Source: Nymphaea colorata (Eukaryota > Streptophyta > Magnoliopsida > Nymphaeales > Nymphaeaceae). From it: 51,520 nucleotides of DNA. The notes under the pieces are model-generated. The model did no database searches, was not told where the DNA came from, and was given only the letters and a program-made list of their open reading frames with translations. The stretch spans positions 28,354,131 through 28,405,650 of the forward strand of contig NC_045140.1 of assembly GCF_008831285.2 (NCBI RefSeq), in the 5' to 3' direction. Positions 43,046-51,520 of this stretch are shown here, piece by piece (within the stretch, counting starts at the first letter, position 1; the number at the start of each line of letters is the position of its first letter). The position numbers were made by a program, and so were the translations under genes.

Positions 43046-46000
43046 ATGGGAAAATCAAAAAAGAATGTTAACTCAGATGAGCCCGTGCTTGAGGAGAACC
43101 CTCATGACACTCCCGAAGAGGCTCAGCCATCACAGAGAGGCCAAGTGCCCGACTATGCTTTAGGACGCATCCTAAGCATAGAAAAAGAATTATTACAGAT
43201 GCGTACCGACATGGCTAAGGTAGAGAACTTGAGAAAGAAAGAAATGGACCGTCAAAATGCAGATAGACAAAAAGAAATGGATGAGATACGGACCATGTTC
43301 CGTCAAATGTCTACCGCCCAAACGCAGGCCATAGTCGCGGAAAGGACCACTCAGGGTCCGAATGCACAGAGAGGGAAAGGTTTGTTAGCAGTACCTGGCT
43401 ATCAAACCGACACTGAGATCAATCCCAACAACATATCTCATGTTGGGACAAGCACAGAAGGGGGTAGGCTCATGCGTCCCCCACAAGACAGGTACCAACA
43501 AGAGCCCTATAGCGAATACTACAGGACTCCTCGTGGCCCACGGATAGGCCAAACTCTTCAAAACCCAATGTACGAATTATCTGATGGTGAAGATGAATCA
43601 CCCCTTCGCCCAAGGAGAACTCGAAGAGAACCAACTCGTCTAGAAGAAAGACGTACACCATCCGTCAAGTACGACTTTCCAAAATTCAACGGAGAGCACC
43701 TCAGAGAGTGGTTATTCATGGCTGAACGCTTCTTCATGTGCCATCGTATTCCACAAGAAGAATGGATAGAAATCGCTACAGCCAACATGACTGGCGAAGC
43801 GACCACCCACTATCTTTGGTTTGAGCACAAAACAGTCGATCCCACTTGGGAAAAGTACAAGGCTAGTTTGCAGCTTCACTTTGGAGAGTCCACGTTCATC
43901 GATTATGACGAGGACCTCAAAAATCTAGTCCAAACTTCGAACGTGCCCACCTATCAAAAGCAGTTCGAAAGACTAGCTAGCATGGTACAATGGCCCGAGA
44001 AGGCTCTAATCGGAGCATTCAAAGGAGGCCTTAGAAGCGATATCAAACGCGAGATGAAGATACATCGTTTCGATCATCTCGAAGAATGCTTCGCTATGGC
44101 CCGACTGTATGAAGAGCGAATTGAAGAGAGAAAAGAGGAAAAGCGAGAGAAAAAGGCTCGCAGGGCTGACAAACAGAGGAAGAAACCTTCCTTCTCCTCT
44201 GCTTCTCGAACCAAATTCAGAGAGAACAAAGGAAGGGAATTAGTTCCCTACAACAGAGGGAACGAGTTCAGGCCACACCCACGTCCAGGCCGTGAACTAC
44301 CTACCCGTTACTTGTCCCCTAAACAAATTGAAGAATACAGGAAGAAAGGCCTGTGTTTCAGATGTGAGGGCAAGTGGGAAAAAAATCACCAGTGCAAAGC
44401 ACTTTTTAATATAGTGGTGATTGATGAGCCAGAGACCAGCTCTAGCTCCGAAAGCGATTCCTCCTCCAGTTCTGAGTCAAGCTCCTCGTCTGATGAGGAA
44501 ATCCTAGTTAGAAGAAAAGGCAAGAAAATTGAGCCTAAAGAAACGCATCAAGAAGAGACATCGACCAAAGAAGAGAAATCAGAAGAGGTCGAATCTCTTC
44601 ATTCAATTCAAGACCCCCATAAGGCAAATGCCATGCGTGTTTTTGGTCGTATTAATGGCCAAAAAGTCTTAATATTGCTCGACAGCGGAGCCACCAACAA
44701 CTTCCTTACAGAGGAAGCCGCTGAAAGGTGTAGAATCACACTCACCGAGAGCAACCCACAAACTATCATCGTGGGAGGGGGACTAAGGCTCAAGTGCATT
44801 CACGAAGGAAAAGGCCTTGACGTGTCCATTAAAAAGAAAACTTTTAAAGTTGACTGCCTCGTCATTCCGCTTGAAGGAGTCGACTTAATTTTGGGCATGC
44901 CCTGGTTTCTAACATGGAAAGATATTCATTGGGATGTAAAGAACTTCTCTATGACTTTCATCCCTGAAGGAGAAGAGGAATCGATAACGATTCAGGGACT
45001 CGCCAGCTCTACGCGTCCCAAAACAGCACTAAGGTCCATCCAACATGACCAACCAGCGTGTTGGGTTCTTACAATGGCAACGGATGTACCTTTCTCCGAA
45101 GAGAAGGTGGAAGAACCAATTCCACCTATGATTCAATCGGTCTTAAACCGATTTCCAGAGATTTTTGATGAGCCCAAAGGCCTACCGCCAAAAAGGGCTT
45201 ACGATCATCGAATCGTCCTTGCACAAGGTGCAGAGCCTGTCAACGTCAGGCCATACCGGTATGGGCACAGCCAGAAGGCGGAAATCGAACGCTTAGTCAA
45301 AGAGATGCTCGAAAGCGGCATCATCCGACCGAGTTGCAGCCCTTTTTCTTCACCCGTCCTATTAGTGAAGAAAAAAGACAACACTTGGCGGTTCTGTATA
45401 GATTACAGAGCGTTAAACGAGGTGACCGTTAAGGATCGGCACCCCATACCCGTCATTGACGAGCTACTAGATGAGTTAGCCGGCGCTACTATTTTCTCAA
45501 AGATAGATCTCAGAGCCGGATATCATCAAATTCGAATGTTTGACGAAGATGTATTGAAAACTGCGTTCAGAACACACGACGGGCATTATGAATTTTTAGT
45601 AATGCCCTTTGGATTAACGAATGCGCCAGCAACATTCCAACGGTGCATGAATGATGTGTTCAGAGCACACCTCAGAGATTTCATCCTCGTATTTTTCGAT
45701 GATATTCTCATTTATAGCAAAGATGAAGAGCAACATCAACGCCATCTGGAAATTACTCTAGACATCTTGAAGGAGCATCATCTCTTCGCGAAGATGTCCA
45801 AATGCAGTTTTGGACAGTCTTCAATCGGATACCTCGGACACATTGTGTCTCGAGATGGGGTTCGGGCAGACCCCGAAAAGTTGCAAGCCATGGAGAAATG
45901 GCCACTGCCCAAGGACCTCAAGAGTCTGCGAGGTTTCCTAGGATTGACTGGGTATTACAGACGATTTATCCAGGGGTATGGAATCATTGCGCAACCCCTT

Positions 46001-48232
46001 ACCCAGATGCTGAAAAAGGGATCCTTCTCGTGGACTGAGAAGTCAAGAGATGCCTTTGAGAAGCTAAAGGCAGCTCTGATGTCCGCCCCGGTACTAACTC
46101 TACCCGATTTTACAAAGACATTCACCATCGAAACGGACGCTTGTGAAGTCGGAGTAGGAGCGGTACTTGGGCAAGATAACCACCCCATTGCCTACATGTC
46201 AAAGGCCTTAACCAGCAGGGCCAAACCTCTTTCTACATACGAGAAAGAGCTACTCGCTATTGTTATGGCAGTGGAGAAATGGCGTCCATATCTGATTGGA
46301 CGCAAATTTACGGTCAGGACCGACCAAAATAGCTTAAAGTATATGCTCAAACAACGCGTGTCAACCCCTACCCAGCAAAGATGGCTAGCAAAGCTATTGG
46401 GGTATGATTTCGAAATTGAGTATAAAAAAGGTCCTGAAAACAAGGCGGCTGATTCACTTTCCCGCTTGGCTGAACAATTGATGACATTGTCAGTAGTGGA
46501 AACGGATATTTGGGATCGGTTAGCAAACGAACAGCAGAATGATGAATCGCTGAGGCTAATCAAAGCTTCGATCCAGCAAAACCCGGGTTCCATTCCCTTC
46601 TACTCAGTCAAGGGAAACATTTTGTATAGGAAGGACAAGGCAGTAGTCCCTCCTATCTCTGAGCTTAAGCAGGAATTCCTGCATCATTTTCATGACACTC
46701 CAGCCGCAGGTCATGAAGGGGTCGCCAAGACCTTAAGCCGCATCAAAGCTCAGTTTTGGTGGAAAGGTATGAAGGCTGAAGTACAGGCCTATGTAAAGAA
46801 GTGTGTAGTGTGCCAGCGAGAGAAGTATGAGGCAATCAAGCCTCCAGGCCATTTGAATCCTCTCCCGGTACCTACAAAACCGTGGACCGACGTCACGATG
46901 GATTTCATCGATGCCATGCCTCGATCAGAAGGAAAAGAGGCAGTATTAGTAGTGGTCGATCGGCTCACGAAATATAGCCACTTCGCACCTTTACCACGGT
47001 TATATCAAGGGCCCCTCGTGGCCAACGTCTACCATGAGTATATAGGAAAGTTGCATGGAATGCCACAGTCCGTCGTCTGCGACCGGGACTCAATTTTTCT
47101 AAGTGCATTCTGGCAAGAATACATGAAGAACATGGGGACGAAACTAAATTTCAGTACCGCCCACCACCCTCAAACAGATGGGCAGAGTGAGATAGTGAAC
47201 CGGTCCTTGGAGACCTACTTACGTTGCTTTGCGGGTGAACGACCAGCCACTTGGGTGAAATACCTACCCTGGGCAGAATGGTCGTATAATACAAGTCTGC
47301 ACTCGTCGACAGGCATGACCCCTTACGAGGGCGTATATGGTTTTCCCCCTCCATCGATTCCACACTACGAAGGAGGTACTGCAAAAGACGACAGTGTTGA
47401 CTGCGAATTGCGCACAAGGGAAGAAGTATTAGAATCCCTAAAACAGAACATTGTGAAAGCGCAAAACCGTATGAAGCAGGTATACGACAAAGGCAGGAAG
47501 GATCGGGAATTTGAGGTGGGTGACTACGTGTGGCTTAAGAGACTGCCTCTTAAGCAGAAATCCTTGATGGGTCAGCCGTATTCCAAACTGCTGCCTCGTT
47601 ATTATGGACCTTATCCAGTGGTTCAAAAGGTTGGGAAGGCCGCCTACAGACTTGGCCTCCCCAGAACAGCATTGGTGCACCCTGTATTTCATGTTACGAG
47701 GCTGAAGCCTCATCAAGGGGATGTACCAACACTAATAGAGCAGGTCCCGGATAACTTGCCTACTCCCTATCGCATTCTCAAACATAGGTATGTCCAAAGA
47801 CAAGGGAGGATGAGGCACGAGGTACTTGTGGAATGGGAAGGACCCGACAGGGGTACTTCTTGGGAAGAATTTGGGTCGATTGTTCATCGCTTCCCCTCTT
47901 CAAGCGCTCGAGGACAAGCGCAAGGTAGGGAGGGGGAATCTGTTACGGACCTACCCAGCGGTCCAGACCCAGTTGAGACCGAGCCCGCCGAATCTAGCAG
48001 AAGGAAGCGCAAGGCTTCTGATATTGGAGCTCGTTCTCTTCAATGTATTAAGGCCAGTCCCAGGAAGAGTCAAGAAGCACCAGAGATAGTTGCAGCGGGA
48101 GGAGTGGGAGGAGCAACTAGGTCGTCAACGGTGCTCAAACAGGTCCAGTCTCAGGGTGACACAGGTTCCAAGGTTAGACTCGCCGAGCTAGAATCGTCCC
48201 AGCCAAACGAGTCCACTTCACGCGACCCTTGA
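43046..48232 (+). CDS. Chromovirus gag-pol polyprotein with chromodomain, 1,728 residues
   Basis: Single open frame. I start at ATG 43046 (MGKSKKNVNSDEP); the frame is open slightly upstream but has no ATG there. Domains, approximate residues: gag (FPKFNGEHLREWLFMAERFF, 208-358); zinc knuckle (GLCFRCEGKWEKNHQCK, 435-450); aspartic protease (LLDSGATNNFLT, 543); reverse transcriptase (YRALNEVTVKDRHPIPVID, FFDDILIYSK, 718-892); RNase H (ETDACEVGVGAVLG and on, 1025-1130); integrase zinc region (1215-1260) and core with Asp in DVTMDFIDAMP, Asp in VVCDRDSIF and Glu in TDGQSEIVNRS (1285-1381); chromodomain (RYVQRQGRMRHEVLVEWEGP, then TSWEEF, about 1571-1617). All catalytic residues checked are present. 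The chromodomain is thought to guide insertion to modified histones. The last 97 codons, with a basic RRKRK, lie inside the 3' LTR. Confidence 0.95.
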   Translation: MGKSKKNVNSDEPVLEENPHDTPEEAQPSQRGQVPDYALGRILSIEKELLQMRTDMAKVENLRKKEMDRQNADRQKEMDEIRTMFRQMSTAQTQAIVAERTTQGPNAQRGKGLLAVPGYQTDTEINPNNISHVGTSTEGGRLMRPPQDRYQQEPYSEYYRTPRGPRIGQTLQNPMYELSDGEDESPLRPRRTRREPTRLEERRTPSVKYDFPKFNGEHLREWLFMAERFFMCHRIPQEEWIEIATANMTGEATTHYLWFEHKTVDPTWEKYKASLQLHFGESTFIDYDEDLKNLVQTSNVPTYQKQFERLASMVQWPEKALIGAFKGGLRSDIKREMKIHRFDHLEECFAMARLYEERIEERKEEKREKKARRADKQRKKPSFSSASRTKFRENKGRELVPYNRGNEFRPHPRPGRELPTRYLSPKQIEEYRKKGLCFRCEGKWEKNHQCKALFNIVVIDEPETSSSSESDSSSSSESSSSSDEEILVRRKGKKIEPKETHQEETSTKEEKSEEVESLHSIQDPHKANAMRVFGRINGQKVLILLDSGATNNFLTEEAAERCRITLTESNPQTIIVGGGLRLKCIHEGKGLDVSIKKKTFKVDCLVIPLEGVDLILGMPWFLTWKDIHWDVKNFSMTFIPEGEEESITIQGLASSTRPKTALRSIQHDQPACWVLTMATDVPFSEEKVEEPIPPMIQSVLNRFPEIFDEPKGLPPKRAYDHRIVLAQGAEPVNVRPYRYGHSQKAEIERLVKEMLESGIIRPSCSPFSSPVLLVKKKDNTWRFCIDYRALNEVTVKDRHPIPVIDELLDELAGATIFSKIDLRAGYHQIRMFDEDVLKTAFRTHDGHYEFLVMPFGLTNAPATFQRCMNDVFRAHLRDFILVFFDDILIYSKDEEQHQRHLEITLDILKEHHLFAKMSKCSFGQSSIGYLGHIVSRDGVRADPEKLQAMEKWPLPKDLKSLRGFLGLTGYYRRFIQGYGIIAQPLTQMLKKGSFSWTEKSRDAFEKLKAALMSAPVLTLPDFTKTFTIETDACEVGVGAVLGQDNHPIAYMSKALTSRAKPLSTYEKELLAIVMAVEKWRPYLIGRKFTVRTDQNSLKYMLKQRVSTPTQQRWLAKLLGYDFEIEYKKGPENKAADSLSRLAEQLMTLSVVETDIWDRLANEQQNDESLRLIKASIQQNPGSIPFYSVKGNILYRKDKAVVPPISELKQEFLHHFHDTPAAGHEGVAKTLSRIKAQFWWKGMKAEVQAYVKKCVVCQREKYEAIKPPGHLNPLPVPTKPWTDVTMDFIDAMPRSEGKEAVLVVVDRLTKYSHFAPLPRLYQGPLVANVYHEYIGKLHGMPQSVVCDRDSIFLSAFWQEYMKNMGTKLNFSTAHHPQTDGQSEIVNRSLETYLRCFAGERPATWVKYLPWAEWSYNTSLHSSTGMTPYEGVYGFPPPSIPHYEGGTAKDDSVDCELRTREEVLESLKQNIVKAQNRMKQVYDKGRKDREFEVGDYVWLKRLPLKQKSLMGQPYSKLLPRYYGPYPVVQKVGKAAYRLGLPRTALVHPVFHVTRLKPHQGDVPTLIEQVPDNLPTPYRILKHRYVQRQGRMRHEVLVEWEGPDRGTSWEEFGSIVHRFPSSSARGQAQGREGESVTDLPSGPDPVETEPAESSRRKRKASDIGARSLQCIKASPRKSQEAPEIVAAGGVGGATRSSTVLKQVQSQGDTGSKVRLAELESSQPNESTSRDP
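47924..47938 (+). other. Polypurine tract of the chromovirus, inside gag-pol
   Basis: GGTAGGGAGGGGGAA, two bases before the TGTTACGG start of the 3' LTR. It is translated as part of the polyprotein (GREGE). Confidence 0.85.
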
Positions 48233-51200
48233 GACGTCCTAAGATCCAAGTCTTAGGTAAACGGCTCGGTCAAACCTGACCGAGCTCTTGAGTCAACACA
48301 CCGAAGTGAGGGCGGGTCCCCTCACAAGGTCCCCACCCTGGGTTCAAAAGATCCAGGGGCTCGAACCTTACCTTTGCGCGTGGGCACTAGGCCCGTTTTG
48401 CTTTATGAATAACAAGTAAATAAAGTTAGTCTTAGGCTTGTTAATAGTAGGATTCGAGGTAGGAACCTAGCCTAGCGGGTTGTGCTTGGCGTTTTGGATT
48501 TGGGGTCTTGGGTAGAGAGTGAGATCTGGATTGTAGACTCGCTCAAATAGGATTAGTATAAATACTTTTGGATCATTGTAATTCGTATCAAAGATTAAGG
48601 AATTGAAAGCATTTTGCGCAAGGCGCTCTTTCTCCTCCGTGCGAGGTTTGGCTCTCCCTCCTCATTCTCGAGGAACTCTGAATCAGAAATCAAAGCACAG
48701 CCCTTGCTCGTGAGTGCAAGCTTGTGCCCTCTCATCCCCTCGCGCCCCCTTCCCACCGTGGCGTTTCTTCCTCTCTTGAAGCACTTGAAGCACCGGCGGT
48801 GAACCAGCCAACGCTCAAGTTGGACGGCTTGCGGCGGATCTTCTTCCTCACCGGCTGAGATCCCTCCCTTGTCCACGGCATCATCCCCCTTCAAAGCGTA
48901 TTTCAGCAAAGTTCAGCGCCTTCTTCACGGTCACGGTGAGGCTGAGAGGCTGTTCTGGCAGCAGGGAAGATTGAATCCATTTCTGGATTCAATATCGACG
49001 GCAGTAAAGGTTAGTGGCTTGATTTCGTGTTTTCCTTGCGTTTTTAGGATTCCGGTCTAGGGGAGAGCACTCCCGAGGTTTCTGTTCTTTCTCGGTCTAC
49101 CCGAGAACAGAGCGAGAGTTCTCAGGTGAAGACTCTCTAGGCGAAGTCCTAATCGCATTTGGAAACATTGATTTCGGCGCTCTTTCCTTGCCAAATCAAG
49201 CGTGTGAGATTTGGAGAAACGGCCACGGATTGAGTTCGATCCCTCGGCCTGTTTCTGCATTTCTGTTCCTCGGTGCAGCAGAGCCGAATCTGCTAGTTGG
49301 AGTAATCGGGCCGCAGAAAACTATTTTTCGCATTCTAGTTGGAATCGCCCTCTCTCAAGTATCGCGTTGGTCTTTCCCAAGTTCCATCCGATAGCGGAAT
49401 AGAGGTCTCGGCTTCCTGCCGGAATTCTGCTGAATTCCGGCCAGCTCCACGTTGTTCTCTAGTCCAGCAGCCTAATCACTGTTGTATCTTGAGTTCCATC
49501 CGTGGGAAATTAGCGTGCTTAAGTTCATTAGATTCGCCGGTAAGGGAATTCCGATATAGTCAAATTGGAGCCCATTCCGACGGTGGAATAGTGAGTTCGG
49601 CTGTCCGCCGAAATTCTGCTGCTTCTCCATTCCGCTCTGCATTTTCCGGCAGAACTCGTGACCCGAGGCGTGAAGGACGACATTGCCCTTGCTCCGGTGA
49701 AAGCTGTAGTGAAGACGACGAGGACACCTTGGTCAATTTGGGAGGCGTCGCTCAAACCGTGCCACCGGTCGCATCAAGCTCGAACCCACTCGACTTCGGT
49801 TGAACCAGGTAAGTCTAATCTTGTCCCTTGCCTCTGCCACGTGTCCTCCATCCGAGCCATCTCCCTCAACCCGAAAACCAGTTATTTCCTAAGAGTTCCA
49901 CTTCGAGTAAGTTTAGGAAAGTGCCCCCCTAGTTCGTAGGATCCACCTCGCCACCTCATCCCACTTTACTTGTTGCTCGGTCTTCCCCTTAGTCGCATGT
50001 AGTTGTGGCCGCACATCTTGCCACGTGTCACCATCTCAAGCCTCACGACTCAGCCCTTCCTCCACCTCGTCAAGTCACTTCTCCATTGAGTACTCGCGTC
50101 TTGCCACCTCTCCCTTGCCTTTTTTCCCCACTTAGCGCACCTCTCCCCCAACTCGCGCCCCTCTTCCTAAACTTTAGGAAAAGCACCCGAGGACTCGTTC
50201 CTCCCTTGGCTGTCTCTCCACCTCGCCCAACCGCAGCTAGTCTCCACCCTTGATCTGTCCACGTGTCTCCATCTCCCCTTCTTCGAAGTCCACTAAGCTA
50301 CATCGTGTAGCTATCTCCCCTTTTTCCCGATTCTAGTCTAGGTTCATCCCCCTTCTCTTTAGGAAAGCATTTCACCTTTCCCTTGTTGATAGGCATTCCC
50401 TTAGCGCACTCTAGCTGACCCGTTCATCTTGCCAAGTGGCGAGCATCCAGGCCTTCACCTACTCGACCTAACCCACTTGGTCCTAACCCAGCTAAACCTT
50501 AACCGGACTTACCCAGTCGACCTCTTCTAGGTCTTAACCCAAGTAGACTGAACCCGACCTGACCTAGCCTAGTAGGAACTCGGTCAAACCCGAGGCACCT
50601 TAGGTTGAACCCAATTGACTCGAGTTTATCTCGAGTGTCCCATTGACCAGACCCAACCGAGCTCATTTGTGATCTCTCTTCATCTCCAACCAGCTCGCTA
50701 AGTCCCAACACCCGAGCCTTACCTTAGCTCTGCTTCCTCTAGCCTACCCTAGCCTTTAACCTCACTTCGCTTAACCAGCCTACCCGTAGAGCTCTGCCCG
50801 TCCAAGCTAACCCGACCTTAGCTAGGGACTAGGAACAGCCGGAGACGCTAGCCGCTCGCTAGCCGTCGTCGGCCAGCCCCTCGGCCACCCGCGCCGTCGT
50901 CGGCATTCCTTGTCGATAACCGTGGCCGAGCCACTTCCAGCGCCAGGTAGGTAGGCACTGCCGCAAGGCTTTCGCCCCCCTCGGCCGCGCCGCATCCCGC
51001 AGGCGCATCTCAGGCGACAGGCGGTCGCCTCCTCCTTCCGTCAGCACCGCGGCATCCAGCCCGCGTCTCAGGTGACAGGTGGTCGCACAACCTTGTCGGC
51101 ACTCTGTCTGTCTGCCCGGTCGACAGTAAGCTCGTCTAGGCTACTCGTCCGCAGGTTCGCCCACAACAGCAGCCGATTGTTCTCGGCAGTGCACTGCCCG

Positions 51201-51520
51201 TCAGTACCGACAGCAGGCGGCTGTCTCGGCCAGCAGTCTGTCCACGTCGTCCGACAGCAGGAGGCTGTCCAGGCCGCGCGCTTCACGCCGGCCCGTGAGC
51301 TGCAATACCCGGGGCTTAGGTATTCTACCCCGTGGTCTCTCGGCACAGCCAAGGCAGCGCCTTGGTCGGTAACGCTCTCCAGCCTTTGTAGATTCGGGGA
51401 GGGTGTTCATTCTGTTTTTGCACTAGGATTTCATCTAGTTTATTTAATTTGTTGTTTTAGCCCAGGCTTCGGCCAAGCTCCTCACTGTGGCACCTCGAGG
51501 GTCTTATTGCCCGAGACACG
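47941..51520 (+). repeat. 3' LTR of the chromovirus element, cut by window end
   Basis: Starts TGTTACGG after the polypurine tract; the partner end is TAACA, giving TGTTA...TAACA ends. It matches the left LTR with an offset rising from 9360 to 9371 through eleven one-base differences. About 358 bp should lie beyond the window, giving a full LTR near 3.94 kb. Internal frames repeated in both LTRs have no known domain. Confidence 0.93.
48557..48564 (+). promoter_or_regulatory. TATA box in the chromovirus 3' LTR
   Basis: TATAAATA, copy of 39196-39203. It could drive transcription out into flanking DNA to the right of the window. Confidence 0.6.

Larger units (their letters stand above)
39021..51520 (+). 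mobile_element. Chromovirus Ty3/gypsy retrotransposon, nearly complete
   Basis: Order on the plus strand: 5' LTR (start missing), initiator-Met-type primer-binding site, leader, single gag-pol frame with C-terminal chromodomain, polypurine tract, 3' LTR (cut by the window end). The chromodomain and pol order define the chromovirus branch; long LTRs of about 3.9 kb would suit the Tekay/Del group, but I do not assign the clade firmly. The coding region is open throughout, so this copy may be young and possibly autonomous. Confidence 0.93.

Noticed and set aside
1-51520. CRISPR arrays, tRNA or rRNA genes, bacterial-style defence operons
   Set aside because: None seen. The repeats present are transposon ends, LTRs, microsatellites and a segmental duplication in a plant nuclear setting.

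Overview
This is nuclear DNA from a flowering plant. It shows many-intron genes with GT-AG splice sites, long nested LTR retrotransposons of plant lineages (Tat-type Ty3, chromovirus Ty3, Ty1/copia) and a hAT DNA transposon. I cannot name the species. There is one apparently intact host gene, one broken duplicate of it, one GDSL-lipase gene fragment and about 40 kb of mobile elements. No tRNA, rRNA, CRISPR array or bacterial-style operon was found.

Left third (1-18,990), host DNA. A frameshifted GDSL esterase/lipase exon lies at 1026-1352 (+). A 12-exon gene on the minus strand (2310-6489) encodes a 325-residue 2-oxoglutarate/Fe(II) dioxygenase of the Arabidopsis DIN11/At3g50210-like type. 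All splice phases close, and the His-Asp iron motif sits in a 20-nt micro-exon. The gene region was duplicated in direct orientation (about 1838-6125 and 12262-18045). The second copy has lost exons 1, 2, 5, 6, 8 and 9, carries two frameshifts, has Tyr in place of the distal iron-binding His, and holds an old short copia element (14371-16795). Between the copies is a complete hAT transposon (7130-10604) with a perfect 8-bp target duplication, matching terminal repeats and dense GTATCG/CGATAC subterminal repeats. Its transposase has a single in-frame TAG.

Middle (18,993-38,920), nested retrotransposons. A degenerate minus-strand copia element has a 17,008-bp Tat-lineage Ty3 element inserted in its 3' LTR. 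The Ty3 element spans 19000-36007, with 3.83-kb LTRs and target duplication GTATG. It reads, on the minus strand: 5' LTR, primer-binding site, a plant-mobile-domain ORF, gag-protease with a G-patch-like tail, reverse transcriptase, RNase H with a second archaeal-type RNase H, integrase, polypurine tract, 3' LTR. Two frameshifts interrupt pol although the LTRs differ by only about seven substitutions. A run of 100 N (38921-39020) is an assembly gap.

Right (39,021-51,520): a chromovirus Ty3 element on the plus strand with LTRs of about 3.9 kb. It has a truncated 5' LTR (its head is lost in the gap), an initiator-Met-type primer-binding site, one intact gag-pol frame of 1,728 residues ending in a chromodomain, and a 3' LTR cut by the window end. 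Gag-pol reads about 290 nt into the 3' LTR. The visible LTR parts differ by eleven one-base deletions, all in the left copy, and by no substitution that I found. This looks more like consensus error than evolution.

The elements are independent insertions and not a cooperating gene set. The most interesting unit is the Tat element: a separate plant-mobile-domain ORF ahead of gag, two RNase H domains, a G-patch-like tail and an LTR rich in W-box cores.
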